Positions 8,741-17,622 of a DNA stretch of 64,000 bases are shown in pieces (within the stretch, counting starts at the first letter, position 1; every line of letters begins with the position of its first letter). Source of the DNA: Sinorhizobium fredii USDA 205 (GTDB lineage Bacteria > Pseudomonadota > Alphaproteobacteria > Rhizobiales > Rhizobiaceae); the NCBI RefSeq assembly GCF_001461695.1, contig NZ_AUTC01000143.1, positions 1-64,000 on the forward strand, read 5' to 3'. The position numbers were made by a program, and so were the translations under genes. Under the pieces are notes generated by a model. That model made no database searches. It saw only the letters and a program-made list of their open reading frames with translations, and had not been told where the DNA came from.

Positions 8741-9550
8741 ACAGGATGTTTCCTTGGAGCAGGCGACGCCTTGCTCACCGACGCCGTCTCCCGCTTTCGG
8801 CCGCTGTCGCATTCATGCGATGTCAGTGCACCTGTCAGCCCGCGCCGCATGGATCGTTTCGAGGCGGCGCTGAACACTATCAAGCTGGTGGTCCTGCCGG
8901 GAGCCACATTCTTGGACGCGAACACTTCTGGGAGTTGGACCGGGGCCGCCTACACGGCTGCCGCGCGCGGGAGTGATCGATCCGTAGTCAAAAGGCCGAG
9001 ATGGCCAATCGAGACGTTCATCGCACCGGACGCAACGACAGCAACGGGTCGGATCGTGACCTTCGCGGTCTCCGGTATCAAAGTCCGCGTTTGGCGCAAA
9101 CATGCTACCTTCCCAGCCCTCTGCCTTGTCCGCTTTCGAGACACTGCTTGGGTGGGCTCCGTGACCGGAAAGGGGGCGCACAGCGGTCGTTCGTGAAGCG
9201 TGGCTGGAAAGTCGTTTTCGGGCTCTAAGCAGTCTTTGTCCCATTGCATATCCGACGGCTGCGCTGGGTCGATTCTTTGCATTCGCGAGGGGGTCGGAGA
9301 GCGGTCCTTTGTGCAAGAATCAGAGACGCTACGGTTGCGGGCGGTATGGAGGTGGAGCCCGGGGTTCCCATCCGTACAGGAGCGCCGTCCAATGACCCAA
9401 AGGGCCCGCTAATGCTGAGTGCAGGGACCATGATGGGCCGCTGACCGCCATCAAGCATGGTGGCGAGGTCGGCAAAATCTCCTACCTCCACTCAAGCCGC
9501 TCCCCAAAGCTTCACGACCTCCCGCACCAACGGATTGCGCGGGCCGTGTC
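8741..9550. other. Gene-poor gap with no supported coding sequence
   Basis: About 800 bp between the SnoaL-like gene and the beta-lactamase relic. Open frames on both strands lack ribosome sites and recognisable motifs. The left end contains one member of a 51-bp dispersed repeat. The rest may be decayed sequence; I see no promoter or RNA gene. Confidence 0.4.
8782..8832 (+). repeat. 51-bp dispersed repeat, copy A
   Basis: Matches the reverse complement of 26208-26258 at 50 of 51 positions. It begins CGCCGTCTCCCGC and ends GTCAGTGCACC. It is intergenic, directly downstream of a broken gene. It may be a rhizobial intergenic repeat or the end of a small mobile element. Confidence 0.75.
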
Positions 9551-10410
9551 TCAGTTCGAAAACAGGCTCGCGATCGCTCTTCCGATGTCGGCGATCGCCT
9601 CATTGCGATCTTCCATCGACGCCGCCGTTTGCGTGACGTAGATGGCGGCGACGATAGGGTCGCGCGCCGGAGGCCACATCACGGCTATAATACCCCGTGT
9701 TCCGAAACCACCAGCCCCGGTCCTGTCCGCAATCTTCCAATCCGTCGGAATGCCGGCCCAGTAGCGGCCCCCCGACTTCGTTGCCAACAAGCCATTCGGT
9801 CAATTGAATCCGTGCGCGGTCCTCCAGCGCGTTACCGAGGATGAGTTTTTGTATCGTATCGGCCATTGCACGTGGCGTCGTTGAATCGCGCGGGTTGCCG
9901 GGGCGGCCTTCGTTCAGCTCAGGTTCTATGCGGTCAAGTCGGGTAATCCTATCGCCGAGCGAGCGCAGGAAGGACGTTACCGCCGGGGGCCCGCCAAGAA
10001 CATCAAGCACCTTGTTCGCGGCGGTGTTGTCACTGGTCCGCAAGGTGATTTCACAAAGCTCGGCCGACGATACCCGCTTGCCGACCATTGTTTTCGTAAC
10101 GGGCGCATATGATTGCACATCCGCTTTGGTAATGGTCACTGTACTGGTGGAGATCTCGTTCCCGGCGTTAAGCAGGGCGGCGCAGGCGAGCGCCTTGAAT
10201 GTACTGGCGAAGGGGAACCGTTCATCAGCATTGTAGAACCAGGTCCTCTCGCCACCTGTGTCATAGATTGCCAGTCCCACCCAGCAGGAAGACGGGCTTC
10301 TGCGGACTTGGCTGCTGCCGTTATGGCATCATGCCAGCGCTCGCGTTGGTTAGACAGATGAACGGCAAGACGGCACATATGCCGGCCACAACAGCAGTAC
10401 GCATCTTCAT
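9551..10410 (-). pseudogene. Class A beta-lactamase relic, RTG (carbenicillinase-like) subgroup
   Basis: The gene opens at ATG 10410 with a Sec signal peptide (MKMRTAVVAGICAVLPF, ending near NASA). The mature part is spread over three frames. AITAAAKSAEARL belongs to one frame. The next runs from VGLAIYDTGG through the active site S-x-x-K (STFK), SDN and the Glu166 motif EPELNEG. The third runs from [16 protein letters not shown] to the C-terminus. The KTG box is RTG, and the C-terminal [17 protein letters not shown] segment resembles CARB-type enzymes. About three frameshifts are needed; the last coincides with a C6 run at 9768-9773. No full-length enzyme can be translated as written. Confidence 0.78.
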
Positions 10411-10614
10411 TTATTTGGTGTCTCCATTGCTAGGCTAGACTCACGGCGAACGCTTCCGCCGCAACGGGGTTGGATTTGCTCGATGTCAAAAAAAGCGACG
10501 GACGCCTTCCGCCTTGACTAAGCCGACCGACGAGAATGCTCAAGAGGAGACCGTAGTAGCGTCGGGTGGCGAGGCATCCCGCGACATGCCATACGCGCCG
10601 CAAGTGTCCTCTCA

Positions 10615-11572
10615 TTACTCTACGTAGTTCCAGGGGACAAAACGGTAGAGAGTCGAGTCTCTGGCTACGTGGCCGATGCCGGGGAACGGAAGGTGAGCGC
10701 CGGCGACGAGATAACGCCCATCCGCGGCTTCTGCCAGCGCCGTCGCTCGGGTTGCTGCCGCGGCTTTCCCGTCGACGTCGAAGGTGACAAAGACGTCAGG
10801 CTCATCGAACTGGACATAGTCACCATGGATCACGTCGCCCCAGAAGACCAAGCGTTGACCGTCCCCGGTCTTGAGGACGATTGAGCTGTGTCCAGGCGTG
10901 TGTCCAGGCCTCAGGATCGATCCGAAGTTCGGTAGCGGATCGGCGTTGTCGGCGAAACGCTTGACCTTGTCTGCTGCGATATAGGGCGCGAGGGCGTCAT
11001 GTGCGCGTTGAAGATCCTTCTTCACTTCCGCCGTAAGCGAGGCCAGGCCTTCGCGATCGATCCAGAACCTGTACTCGCGGTCCGCGACGTGAATGTTTGC
11101 GTTCGGAAATTGCGGCTCGCCATCAACGGTGAGGCCGCCGGAGTGGTCGGCATGAATATGCGTCAGGATGACGGCATCGATCTGATCCGCCCGGTAGCCC
11201 GAGGCTTCGAGGTGTCGGATGAGCTTGCCAGCGGCGGACCCGAACAGGGTACCGGTTCCTGCATCGATCAGCACGAGACGCTCGCCGTCGTTCACCAGGT
11301 AGGCGTTAATGGAAATATGCGCTCCTTGCCGAGGAAGTTCTCGTCGAGCTTGCGTTGCAGTTCGTCGGCAGATTCGTTCTGATAGATCTTCGCCATCGGC
11401 AGCGCCATCGTGCCGTCCGACAGGGCCGTGACTTCGAAGCTTCCGAAGCGGAACCGGTAGTAACCGGCATTGCCATGTTCGAGAACGGAGCGGCGGAGAA
11501 CGCAAAGCGGGGCGCGAGCGGCAGCAAAGCGGTAGCGGCGAGAAGGCCTAATGTCTGTCTGCGAGTCGTCAT
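10615..11572 (-). pseudogene. Tat-exported MBL-fold metallo-hydrolase, frameshifted
   Basis: The start at 11572 has GGAG six bases upstream and a twin-arginine signal peptide (TTRRQTLGLLAATALLPLAP). After APFS the family sequence continues one frame over (GYYRFRFGSFEVTALSDGT to LDENFLGK), and then in a third frame from GAHISINAYLVND to the stop. That last part holds the metal site THIHADHSGG, then GHTPGHSS and GDVIHGDYV. Two indels, near 11480 and 11318, therefore break a typical periplasmic lactonase-like MBL protein of about 320 residues. A LysR gene is divergent 91 bp away, the usual arrangement for a regulator and its target. Confidence 0.72.
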
Positions 11573-11663
11573 GATCAGCTCCTTCAATTGGATGCGATCA
11601 AGGTATCAATTCACCCCTCCGTCGATTATCCTCAGACCATGGAAGTCACTGTTCCGGAAACGC

Positions 11664-12575
11664 ATGAAATCCAACCAATCGCCCGATCTCAATAGCCTGC
11701 GGATTTTCCTCGAGGTTGCCCGCACGGAGAGCTTTTCCGCGGCGGCCATTCGCCTCCACCTCCCGCCCAGTACCGTCAGTCGGCGTCTGTTGGAACTCGA
11801 AACCACGCTCGGCACGGCCCTGTTGTTGCGCTCGACACGGCGCGTCTCACTGACCGAGGCGGGGAGACAGTTGTTCAATTCCATCAGTGGAGCCCTGGAG
11901 ATCGTCGATCGCGGCCTTGCCAATTTCCACCCGGTGGACGGCACAGTCCGCGGCCGCCTCCGCGTCGCGACGTCCTTCAGCTTTGCGCGCACCTTCCTCC
12001 CGGCGATTCTGGTGCGCTATGCGGAGCTTTGCCCGCAGGTGCAGGTCGATGTCCAGACAACGCATGGCAATATCGACCTGATCGGCGAAAGCGTGGATGT
12101 GGCGCTGCGGATGGGGGAGCCCGCCGACAGCGACATGATTTACCGGAAGATTGGAATGGTCGAGCAGCGTCTATACGCCGCTCCGGCCCTCTGCTCCCGG
12201 CTGACCTTCTCTTCGCCGGAGGACTTGACGGATGTTTCGCTGGTGGCGCACCGGACTCGCATGCGGCGAGAGCTGGTGCACTGGACGTTATCGGATGGCG
12301 CGCGCCAATTCACGCTCGAGCGGCCACCTTCGATTATTGTTGACGACCCTGTCCTTGTGGAAGGCCTTGTCAGTCAAGGCCTCGGCATCGGCTTGCTGAG
12401 CGATGTGCTTGCAGCCGACGGCGTCGCAACGGGGCGGCTCATTCAGGTCCTTCAGGGCTGGTCGGGTCCCCCTGTGCCGCTCTATTACCTGTATCATCAG
12501 CAATTGGGTGATCTGCCGAAGGTAACGGAATTCCTGAAGGCAGTTCGCGAAACATTCCGCGCTCAATCAGCCTGA
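11664..12575 (+). CDS. LysR-family transcriptional regulator
   Basis: The 303-residue protein has an N-terminal winged helix-turn-helix (LNSLRIFLEVARTESFSAAA, then PPSTVSRRLLELE) and a LysR substrate-binding domain in the remaining two thirds. Members usually activate a divergent gene when bound to an effector. The start at 11664 was preferred over upstream in-frame ATGs because the HTH begins ten residues in and CGGAA precedes it. The divergent neighbour is the broken metallo-hydrolase, so its main target may be lost. Confidence 0.9.
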   Translation: MKSNQSPDLNSLRIFLEVARTESFSAAAIRLHLPPSTVSRRLLELETTLGTALLLRSTRRVSLTEAGRQLFNSISGALEIVDRGLANFHPVDGTVRGRLRVATSFSFARTFLPAILVRYAELCPQVQVDVQTTHGNIDLIGESVDVALRMGEPADSDMIYRKIGMVEQRLYAAPALCSRLTFSSPEDLTDVSLVAHRTRMRRELVHWTLSDGARQFTLERPPSIIVDDPVLVEGLVSQGLGIGLLSDVLAADGVATGRLIQVLQGWSGPPVPLYYLYHQQLGDLPKVTEFLKAVRETFRAQSA

Positions 12576-13157
12576 CCGGAGCACGCTTACGACGTAATCG
12601 GCGCCGAGCCGGAGAGACGCGGTTCGGAGCAGCACCGGACATGGGCGAAGTGATCGTCCAGCGGCTGCTCTGGGTCGGAAGTGTCGGTTGAACGAACGTC
12701 CCAAAAGTCCGCATCTCGGCCATTCGTGCTGCTCGCAGCGAGCGACTGCCTGCCACCCATCCACGTCGCTGACGAAAGCGAATTCTCGACGCATTGCGGC
12801 CACTCCCCGATTGTACTCGGGCTTCCGCCGTTGAGCGTAAGGCAGTGTTTGCGGTTGCATCAACCGAACTTGATACCTCTTCTCGGGGAGCGCCCCCGTC
12901 TTCGGCGTTGCGGGGACGCCATACGGACAACGCGGTTACCTGGACAGCCGTTTTGGCGAAGGGCAGGACGCGGTGCGATGAGAGTGACAAACATGAAGGG
13001 CGGAGTGGTCGGGAAGTGCAGTCAGCATGGGGCGGCAATCGCCAGTCACACGGGATCTTGCGCTCCTTGCGCAGTGTCTGCTTCATCGACCTGTACACAG
13101 ATCGAATGACATCGTAAGCAAACCCTAATCAATACTTTTCGAGGTGAAAGGTCAGCA
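12576..13157. other. Intergenic region with the duplicated kinase promoter block
   Basis: No convincing gene is present. The last 81 bp (13077-13157) are nearly identical to the sequence preceding the second PAS kinase (41995-42072, opposite strand), including the ribosome-site region GAGG-GAAAGG-CAGCA. The promoter was therefore duplicated with the gene. Nothing recognisable lies in 12576-13076. Confidence 0.5.
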
Positions 13158-14719
13158 ATGGAGTCCGATCTCAGCCGCGTTTTGGACGCGCTTCCGGCCA
13201 TGGTGTGGATCGCACGGCCGGACGGGCAGCTCGAGCTTATCAATCGACGCTGGTCTGAATTCACCGGCGTCACTCTGGACGAAGCCGGTGGCGCGGAATG
13301 GCAGGCCGCGGTCAACCCGGACGACCTGCCCGCACTGCTCGAACGCTGGCGGTCGATTCTAGCGTCCGGCCAGCCCAGCGAGATGGAGGCGCGCGTACGG
13401 CGCTTCGACGGGCAGTATCGCCGGGTTCGCGTGCAATGCAGTCCGATGTTCGACGATGCCGGACGGATCATCAAATGGTGCGGAGTGGTAACCGATATCG
13501 AGGATTTTCGGCGAGCCGAGGAGACCCTGCGGCGGCGCGCGCTCGACTTTCAGTTGATCGTCGACAGCATCCCGGTTCCGGTCGCTGTGACAACGCCATC
13601 GGGGGCGGTCGAGGGCCTCAATCAGGCCACGCTCAACTATTTCGGGAAGACCTTGGAGACTCTGAAGGAATGGGAAGCAACAGACGCCGTTCATCCCGAG
13701 GACTTGGAGCGCACAATCGCCGCCCACAATGCAAACTATGAAGCAGGTCGATCCTACGACATCGAGACCCGTCTGCGACGCGCAGATGACGTCTATCGCT
13801 GGTTCAATGTGCTGGCTATGCCGTTGCGGGATGTCGACGGACACATTCTGCGATGGTTTGAGTTGCTTATCGACATTGACGACCGCAAACGCGCCGAGGC
13901 CGCCCTCCAGGCAGCGAACGACAGGCTGGCGCGTGCATCGCAGGTTGCAAGCCTGGTGGAACTCTCCGCCTCGATCGCGCACGAGGTCAATCAGCCGATT
14001 GCCGCTGCGCTCGCCAACGCGCAGGCTGCGCTTCGCTGGCTGGGAAGGGACCCGCCCGATCTTGCGGAGGTGAGAGAGGCACTCGACGACGTTGTGAAGG
14101 ACGGGACGCGGGCCGGCAATGTCATCGATCGGATACGCTCCCTGTTCAAGAACGCACCGCCATCGCTCGAGGACCTGGACATCACCGAGGCGCTCACCGA
14201 GATCGTTGCCCTCAGCCGCGGCAAAGCCCTGAAGAACGGTGTCTCCTTACAGATCCAACTCTCGGAGGGCTTGCCGACCATCCGAGGAGACCGCGTACAG
14301 TTGCAGCAGGTGATGCTCAACTTGATCACCAACGCCATCGAGGCAATGAGCAGTGTCGACAATGTTAATCGCAATGTTCGGATCACCGCCGGAAGAGACG
14401 ACGACAATGTCTTTGTCACCGTGCAAGACTCCGGTCCGGGCTTGACGCAAGCCGCCTTGGAGCGCGTCTTCGAACCGTTTTACACGACCAAGCCGACCGG
14501 TCTCGGGGTGGGGCTGTCGATCTGCCGTTCAATCATCGAGGCCCACAACGGTGCGCTCTGGGCGACGAACGCCGAGAAAGGCGGCGCCGTGTTCTCGTTT
14601 ACCGTTCCCATTTCCACGTCGGCAACATCTAGCAAAGGCGTTCGGGATCCCGTCATGCCCTCTCAAGCGCCCCAACCGCTTGCCGATATAACCTCCTGAA
14701 CTGCTTCGGTCAGTTCCAC
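13077..14719 (+). repeat. Inverted duplication, copy 1 (PAS kinase plus promoter)
   Basis: Similarity to the reverse complement of 40436-42072 runs from about 81 bp before the kinase start to 20 bp past its stop codon (ending CGGTCAGTTCCAC) and then ceases abruptly on both sides. The two copies enclose about 25.7 kb. Confidence 0.85.
13158..14699 (+). CDS. PAS-domain sensor histidine kinase, copy 1
   Basis: The 513-residue soluble kinase has two PAS domains (about 5-120 and 125-250), a short coiled linker (RKRAEAALQAANDRLARASQ), an H-box SASIAHEVNQPIAAALANAQ with phospho-acceptor His275, and an ATPase domain with NLITNAIEAM, QDSGPG and GLGVGLSICRSIIEAH. No transmembrane helix is visible, so it is probably cytosolic and senses redox, ligand or light through PAS. 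Unlike copy 2, no response regulator gene is adjacent; the next gene is a convergent MFS transporter. It may use the regulators beside copy 2 (inference). Confidence 0.92.
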   Translation: MESDLSRVLDALPAMVWIARPDGQLELINRRWSEFTGVTLDEAGGAEWQAAVNPDDLPALLERWRSILASGQPSEMEARVRRFDGQYRRVRVQCSPMFDDAGRIIKWCGVVTDIEDFRRAEETLRRRALDFQLIVDSIPVPVAVTTPSGAVEGLNQATLNYFGKTLETLKEWEATDAVHPEDLERTIAAHNANYEAGRSYDIETRLRRADDVYRWFNVLAMPLRDVDGHILRWFELLIDIDDRKRAEAALQAANDRLARASQVASLVELSASIAHEVNQPIAAALANAQAALRWLGRDPPDLAEVREALDDVVKDGTRAGNVIDRIRSLFKNAPPSLEDLDITEALTEIVALSRGKALKNGVSLQIQLSEGLPTIRGDRVQLQQVMLNLITNAIEAMSSVDNVNRNVRITAGRDDDNVFVTVQDSGPGLTQAALERVFEPFYTTKPTGLGVGLSICRSIIEAHNGALWATNAEKGGAVFSFTVPISTSATSSKGVRDPVMPSQAPQPLADITS

Positions 14720-14838
14720 CAGCGACTCGATGAATGATAGGTGGAAGCACTCGACGCGGCCGCACAAGAAGTGCACGAGCCGTGGATAGGCGAACGAGCC
14801 CTGCTCCGCATCCTTACAGCGGAGAAAGTCGCCACCGG

Positions 14839-16080
14839 CTACCCCGGCGGCATCTGTTGCCCCATTTTCGGTTGGCGCGGATCGGCGAGCGGCGGCACGC
14901 GCGCGACCACGAAGGCGATTGCCAAGGCAAGCAAGCAGAGCAGTCCGCAAAAGGCGACGATGCCCGGCCATCCACAGTAGCTCCACACGAAGCCGCCGGC
15001 CGAACCCAAAAGGCTCGAGCCGACGTAATAGCTGAAGAGATAGACAGCGCTTGCATAGCCGCGTTCGCCGAAAGCGCGCCGGCTGACCCAGCTTGATGCG
15101 ATCGTGTGCGCGCCGAAGAAGCCGCCGGTGACGAGGGCGATGCCCCCAACGATGATCCAAAGCGGCGTAAAGCCCGTTGCGCCGATCCCGGCTAGAAGCA
15201 CCGTCAGCGGAACCCAAAAGGTACGGCGCACGCCAAACTTACCGGCCGCTCGGCCGAACCATGTTGAACTTATCGAACCCAGTATGTAGAGAAGAAATAT
15301 GGCCCCGATAGCCGAACCGCCAAGCGCGTAGGGTTCGGCAACCAGCCGGAAAGGCACGTAGTTGTAGACCGTCACGAAGGCTCCCATCATCAGGAAGCCT
15401 TCGGCATAGAGCAGCAGGAGGGCCCGATCCCTCAGAACCTTGCGATAGCTTGCCAGGGCGGATCGGAGCGATTGCGTTCTTGTAACGAAGCCCGTTGAGT
15501 TCGGCGCATAGGCCCAGAAGACCAGCGCCGCCGCGGCGCTGAAGAGCCCAGTAGCGCCGAGTCCCCAGCGCCATCCGAACCATTCGGCAGCGAAAGCCGC
15601 ACCGAGGCGACCGATCATCCCGCCAAGTGCAGAGCCGGCGATGAAGAGCCCCATTGCCGGGCTGATGGCAGATGGCACAACCTCCTCGGATATATAGGTC
15701 ATTGCGACTGCCGGCACCCCCGCAAGCGCGATGCCGGCCAGGCATCGCAGCAAGAGCAGACTTTCCCAACTCGGCGCCAAGCCCGCGAGCGAACCGTATA
15801 CTGCAGCGCTCGCCAGAGAAAAGACCATGACAGGCCGGCGACCGAGACGATCAGCGATCCAGCCGGCGAAGATAATGCCGATGGCCATGGGGCCTGTTGC
15901 CAGCGAAACGGCCAGGCTCGCCGTCTCCGGAGAGACAGCAAAATGTGCCGTGAAGAACGGGAGCAGCGGCTGCGCACTGTAAAGGAGCGAGAATGTCGAG
16001 AAACCGGCCATCACCATAGCGACGGCCAGGCACCGATACTCGCGCGTGCCGAGAGCGATCAGAGCGGTTCTATTGTCCAT
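14839..16080 (-). CDS. MFS transporter (YnfM-like)
   Basis: A 413-residue protein with about 12 hydrophobic segments and the MFS loop motif GWIADRLGRRPVMV between helices 2 and 3. It is the last gene of the leftward catabolic operon (dehydrogenase, CoA-transferase, aldehyde dehydrogenase, MFS), so it probably moves the pathway's substrate or product across the inner membrane. ATG 16080 was chosen as the start; it lies inside a 16-codon open frame with a strong ribosome site. A GTG at 16140 is an in-frame alternative without a visible site. Confidence 0.85.
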   Translation of the reverse strand: MDNRTALIALGTREYRCLAVAMVMAGFSTFSLLYSAQPLLPFFTAHFAVSPETASLAVSLATGPMAIGIIFAGWIADRLGRRPVMVFSLASAAVYGSLAGLAPSWESLLLLRCLAGIALAGVPAVAMTYISEEVVPSAISPAMGLFIAGSALGGMIGRLGAAFAAEWFGWRWGLGATGLFSAAAALVFWAYAPNSTGFVTRTQSLRSALASYRKVLRDRALLLLYAEGFLMMGAFVTVYNYVPFRLVAEPYALGGSAIGAIFLLYILGSISSTWFGRAAGKFGVRRTFWVPLTVLLAGIGATGFTPLWIIVGGIALVTGGFFGAHTIASSWVSRRAFGERGYASAVYLFSYYVGSSLLGSAGGFVWSYCGWPGIVAFCGLLCLLALAIAFVVARVPPLADPRQPKMGQQMPPG

Positions 16081-16120
16081 GGCGCTGTGCCGACCAGGCG
16101 ACAACAAAGGAATACGACAT
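16070..16120 (-). CDS. Possible 16-residue leader peptide overlapping the MFS start
   Basis: GGGGGAGGAG lies just ahead of an ATG at 16120 that opens a 16-codon frame (MSYSFVVAWSAQRHGQ) ending in TAG. The ATG of the MFS gene (16080) is inside its last codons, in another frame. This arrangement would suit translational coupling. There is no sequence family evidence, so it is a candidate only. Confidence 0.3.
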   Translation of the reverse strand: MSYSFVVAWSAQRHGQ

Positions 16121-16152
16121 CTTTGCTCCTCCCCCGACACCCGGTCGTTGGT

Positions 16153-17586
16153 TTACAGGCGGATGATCACCGATTTCAGTTGCGTGTAGTGCGACAATGC
16201 GTCGATGCCCTGCTCGCGGCCGTAGCCGCTAAATTTGAAGCCGCCGCAAGGGGTCTGCACGAAGCCACCGCTATACTCGTTGACGACGATACGGCCCGCT
16301 TCGAGTCCAGCGGCGACACGATGCACGCGGCCGATATCCCTCGACCAGATGCCCGCGGACAAGCCGAGCTCGGAATCATTGGCAATGCGGATGGCGTCCG
16401 CCTCATTCTTGAACGGGATCACGCACAGGATCGGGCCGAAGATCTCCTCTCGGGCGATCTCCATGTCGTTTCTGACGCCGGTATAGACAGTAGGCTCAAT
16501 GTAGTTGCCGCCCTCGAGATCGGCGCCGACCGCAACCTTGCCGCCGATCGCTGGCGTCAGGCCATCGCGCTCGGCAACGGCGAAGAAGCTCTTGATCTTG
16601 TCGAACTGGGCTTGCGTCGTGATCGGTCCATTGGAGGCGTCGAAATCGGGCCCAAGGCGCAACTGCGCGACGTTGTCGATGAGCTTCTTCACAAACGCAT
16701 CGTGAATGTTCTCCTGGACGAGCAGACGCGTTCCCGCCGCGCACCACTGCCCGCTGTTCCAGGTGAACGCACGCGTGGAGCCGGCCGCCGCGGCTTCGAG
16801 ATCCGCGTCGTCGAAGACAATGTTGGCGCTCTTGCCGCCAAGCTCCAGCGTCAGGGGGAGGACGCGCTCCGCCGCTATGCGTCCCAACTCCTGGCCGGCT
16901 TTGAGGCCGCCGGTGAAGGAGATCTTGCGCACGTCAGGATGCGCGGCCATTGCCGGTCCGATGGCGCTCCCCTTGCCGACGACGACGTTCAGGACGCCTG
17001 CCGGCAGGCCGTGGGTGACTGCGAACTTCGCGAAGGCCACGAGGGAGCCGGAGGTGTGCTCCGAAGGCTTGGCAACGACCGTATTGCCCGTCGCCAAGGC
17101 GGGAGCGATGGCACGGGCAGCCTGGTGCAGCGGCGCGTTCCAGGGCAGGATGACACCAATGACGCCGAAGGGATCGCGCCGGGTATAGACGTGGTAGTTC
17201 GGCCCGACATTGATGACCTCGCCATCCATGACGTTGACGATGCCACCATAGAACTCGAAATACTGCGCCGTCAGATCGAGCAGCGTCGCCATCTCCCGAC
17301 CGGGCTTGCCGGTCTCCTGGCTTTCGATGTCGACAATGTGCTGTCCCTCTTCGCGAAGCTTGCGGGCGACATCGACGAGGACGCGCCCGCGTTCGGACGG
17401 CCGCATGTCGCGCCACGCCGGCAGCGCCGTCGATGCCGACGCGACCGCGAGGTCGACATCCTTGGCGCCGCCATTGGCGACCTCCTTGATTTTCTCTTGG
17501 GTCCGGGGATCAAGCTTGTCGGCATAGTGCCCTTCGATCGGCGCGATATCAGTGCCGCCGATGAAGCTCAAAGTCCGTTCAACCAT
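16153..17586 (-). CDS. NAD(P)-dependent aldehyde dehydrogenase
   Basis: The 477-residue protein has the complete ALDH active site: PWNAP (Asn150), LELGGKS (Glu248) and GQWCAAGTR (nucleophile Cys282). It oxidises an aldehyde to the acid; the substrate is unknown. The length is normal for the non-acylating superfamily. It starts 36 bp after the CoA-transferase stop and is followed by the MFS gene, so it is the third enzyme of the leftward operon. No signal peptide is present. Confidence 0.92.
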   Translation of the reverse strand: MVERTLSFIGGTDIAPIEGHYADKLDPRTQEKIKEVANGGAKDVDLAVASASTALPAWRDMRPSERGRVLVDVARKLREEGQHIVDIESQETGKPGREMATLLDLTAQYFEFYGGIVNVMDGEVINVGPNYHVYTRRDPFGVIGVILPWNAPLHQAARAIAPALATGNTVVAKPSEHTSGSLVAFAKFAVTHGLPAGVLNVVVGKGSAIGPAMAAHPDVRKISFTGGLKAGQELGRIAAERVLPLTLELGGKSANIVFDDADLEAAAAGSTRAFTWNSGQWCAAGTRLLVQENIHDAFVKKLIDNVAQLRLGPDFDASNGPITTQAQFDKIKSFFAVAERDGLTPAIGGKVAVGADLEGGNYIEPTVYTGVRNDMEIAREEIFGPILCVIPFKNEADAIRIANDSELGLSAGIWSRDIGRVHRVAAGLEAGRIVVNEYSGGFVQTPCGGFKFSGYGREQGIDALSHYTQLKSVIIRL

Positions 17587-17622
17587 TTTATCTTCTCCTT
17601 GGCCGGAGGCCTTTCTTGTTTA

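Noticed and set aside
12576..13076. Coding region before the first PAS kinase
   Set aside because: Several frames exist but none has a ribosome site, a motif or a plausible composition.
16153..17586. Possible antisense regulation of the aldehyde dehydrogenase
   Set aside because: Only the open antisense frame suggested it; no promoter or terminator was seen.
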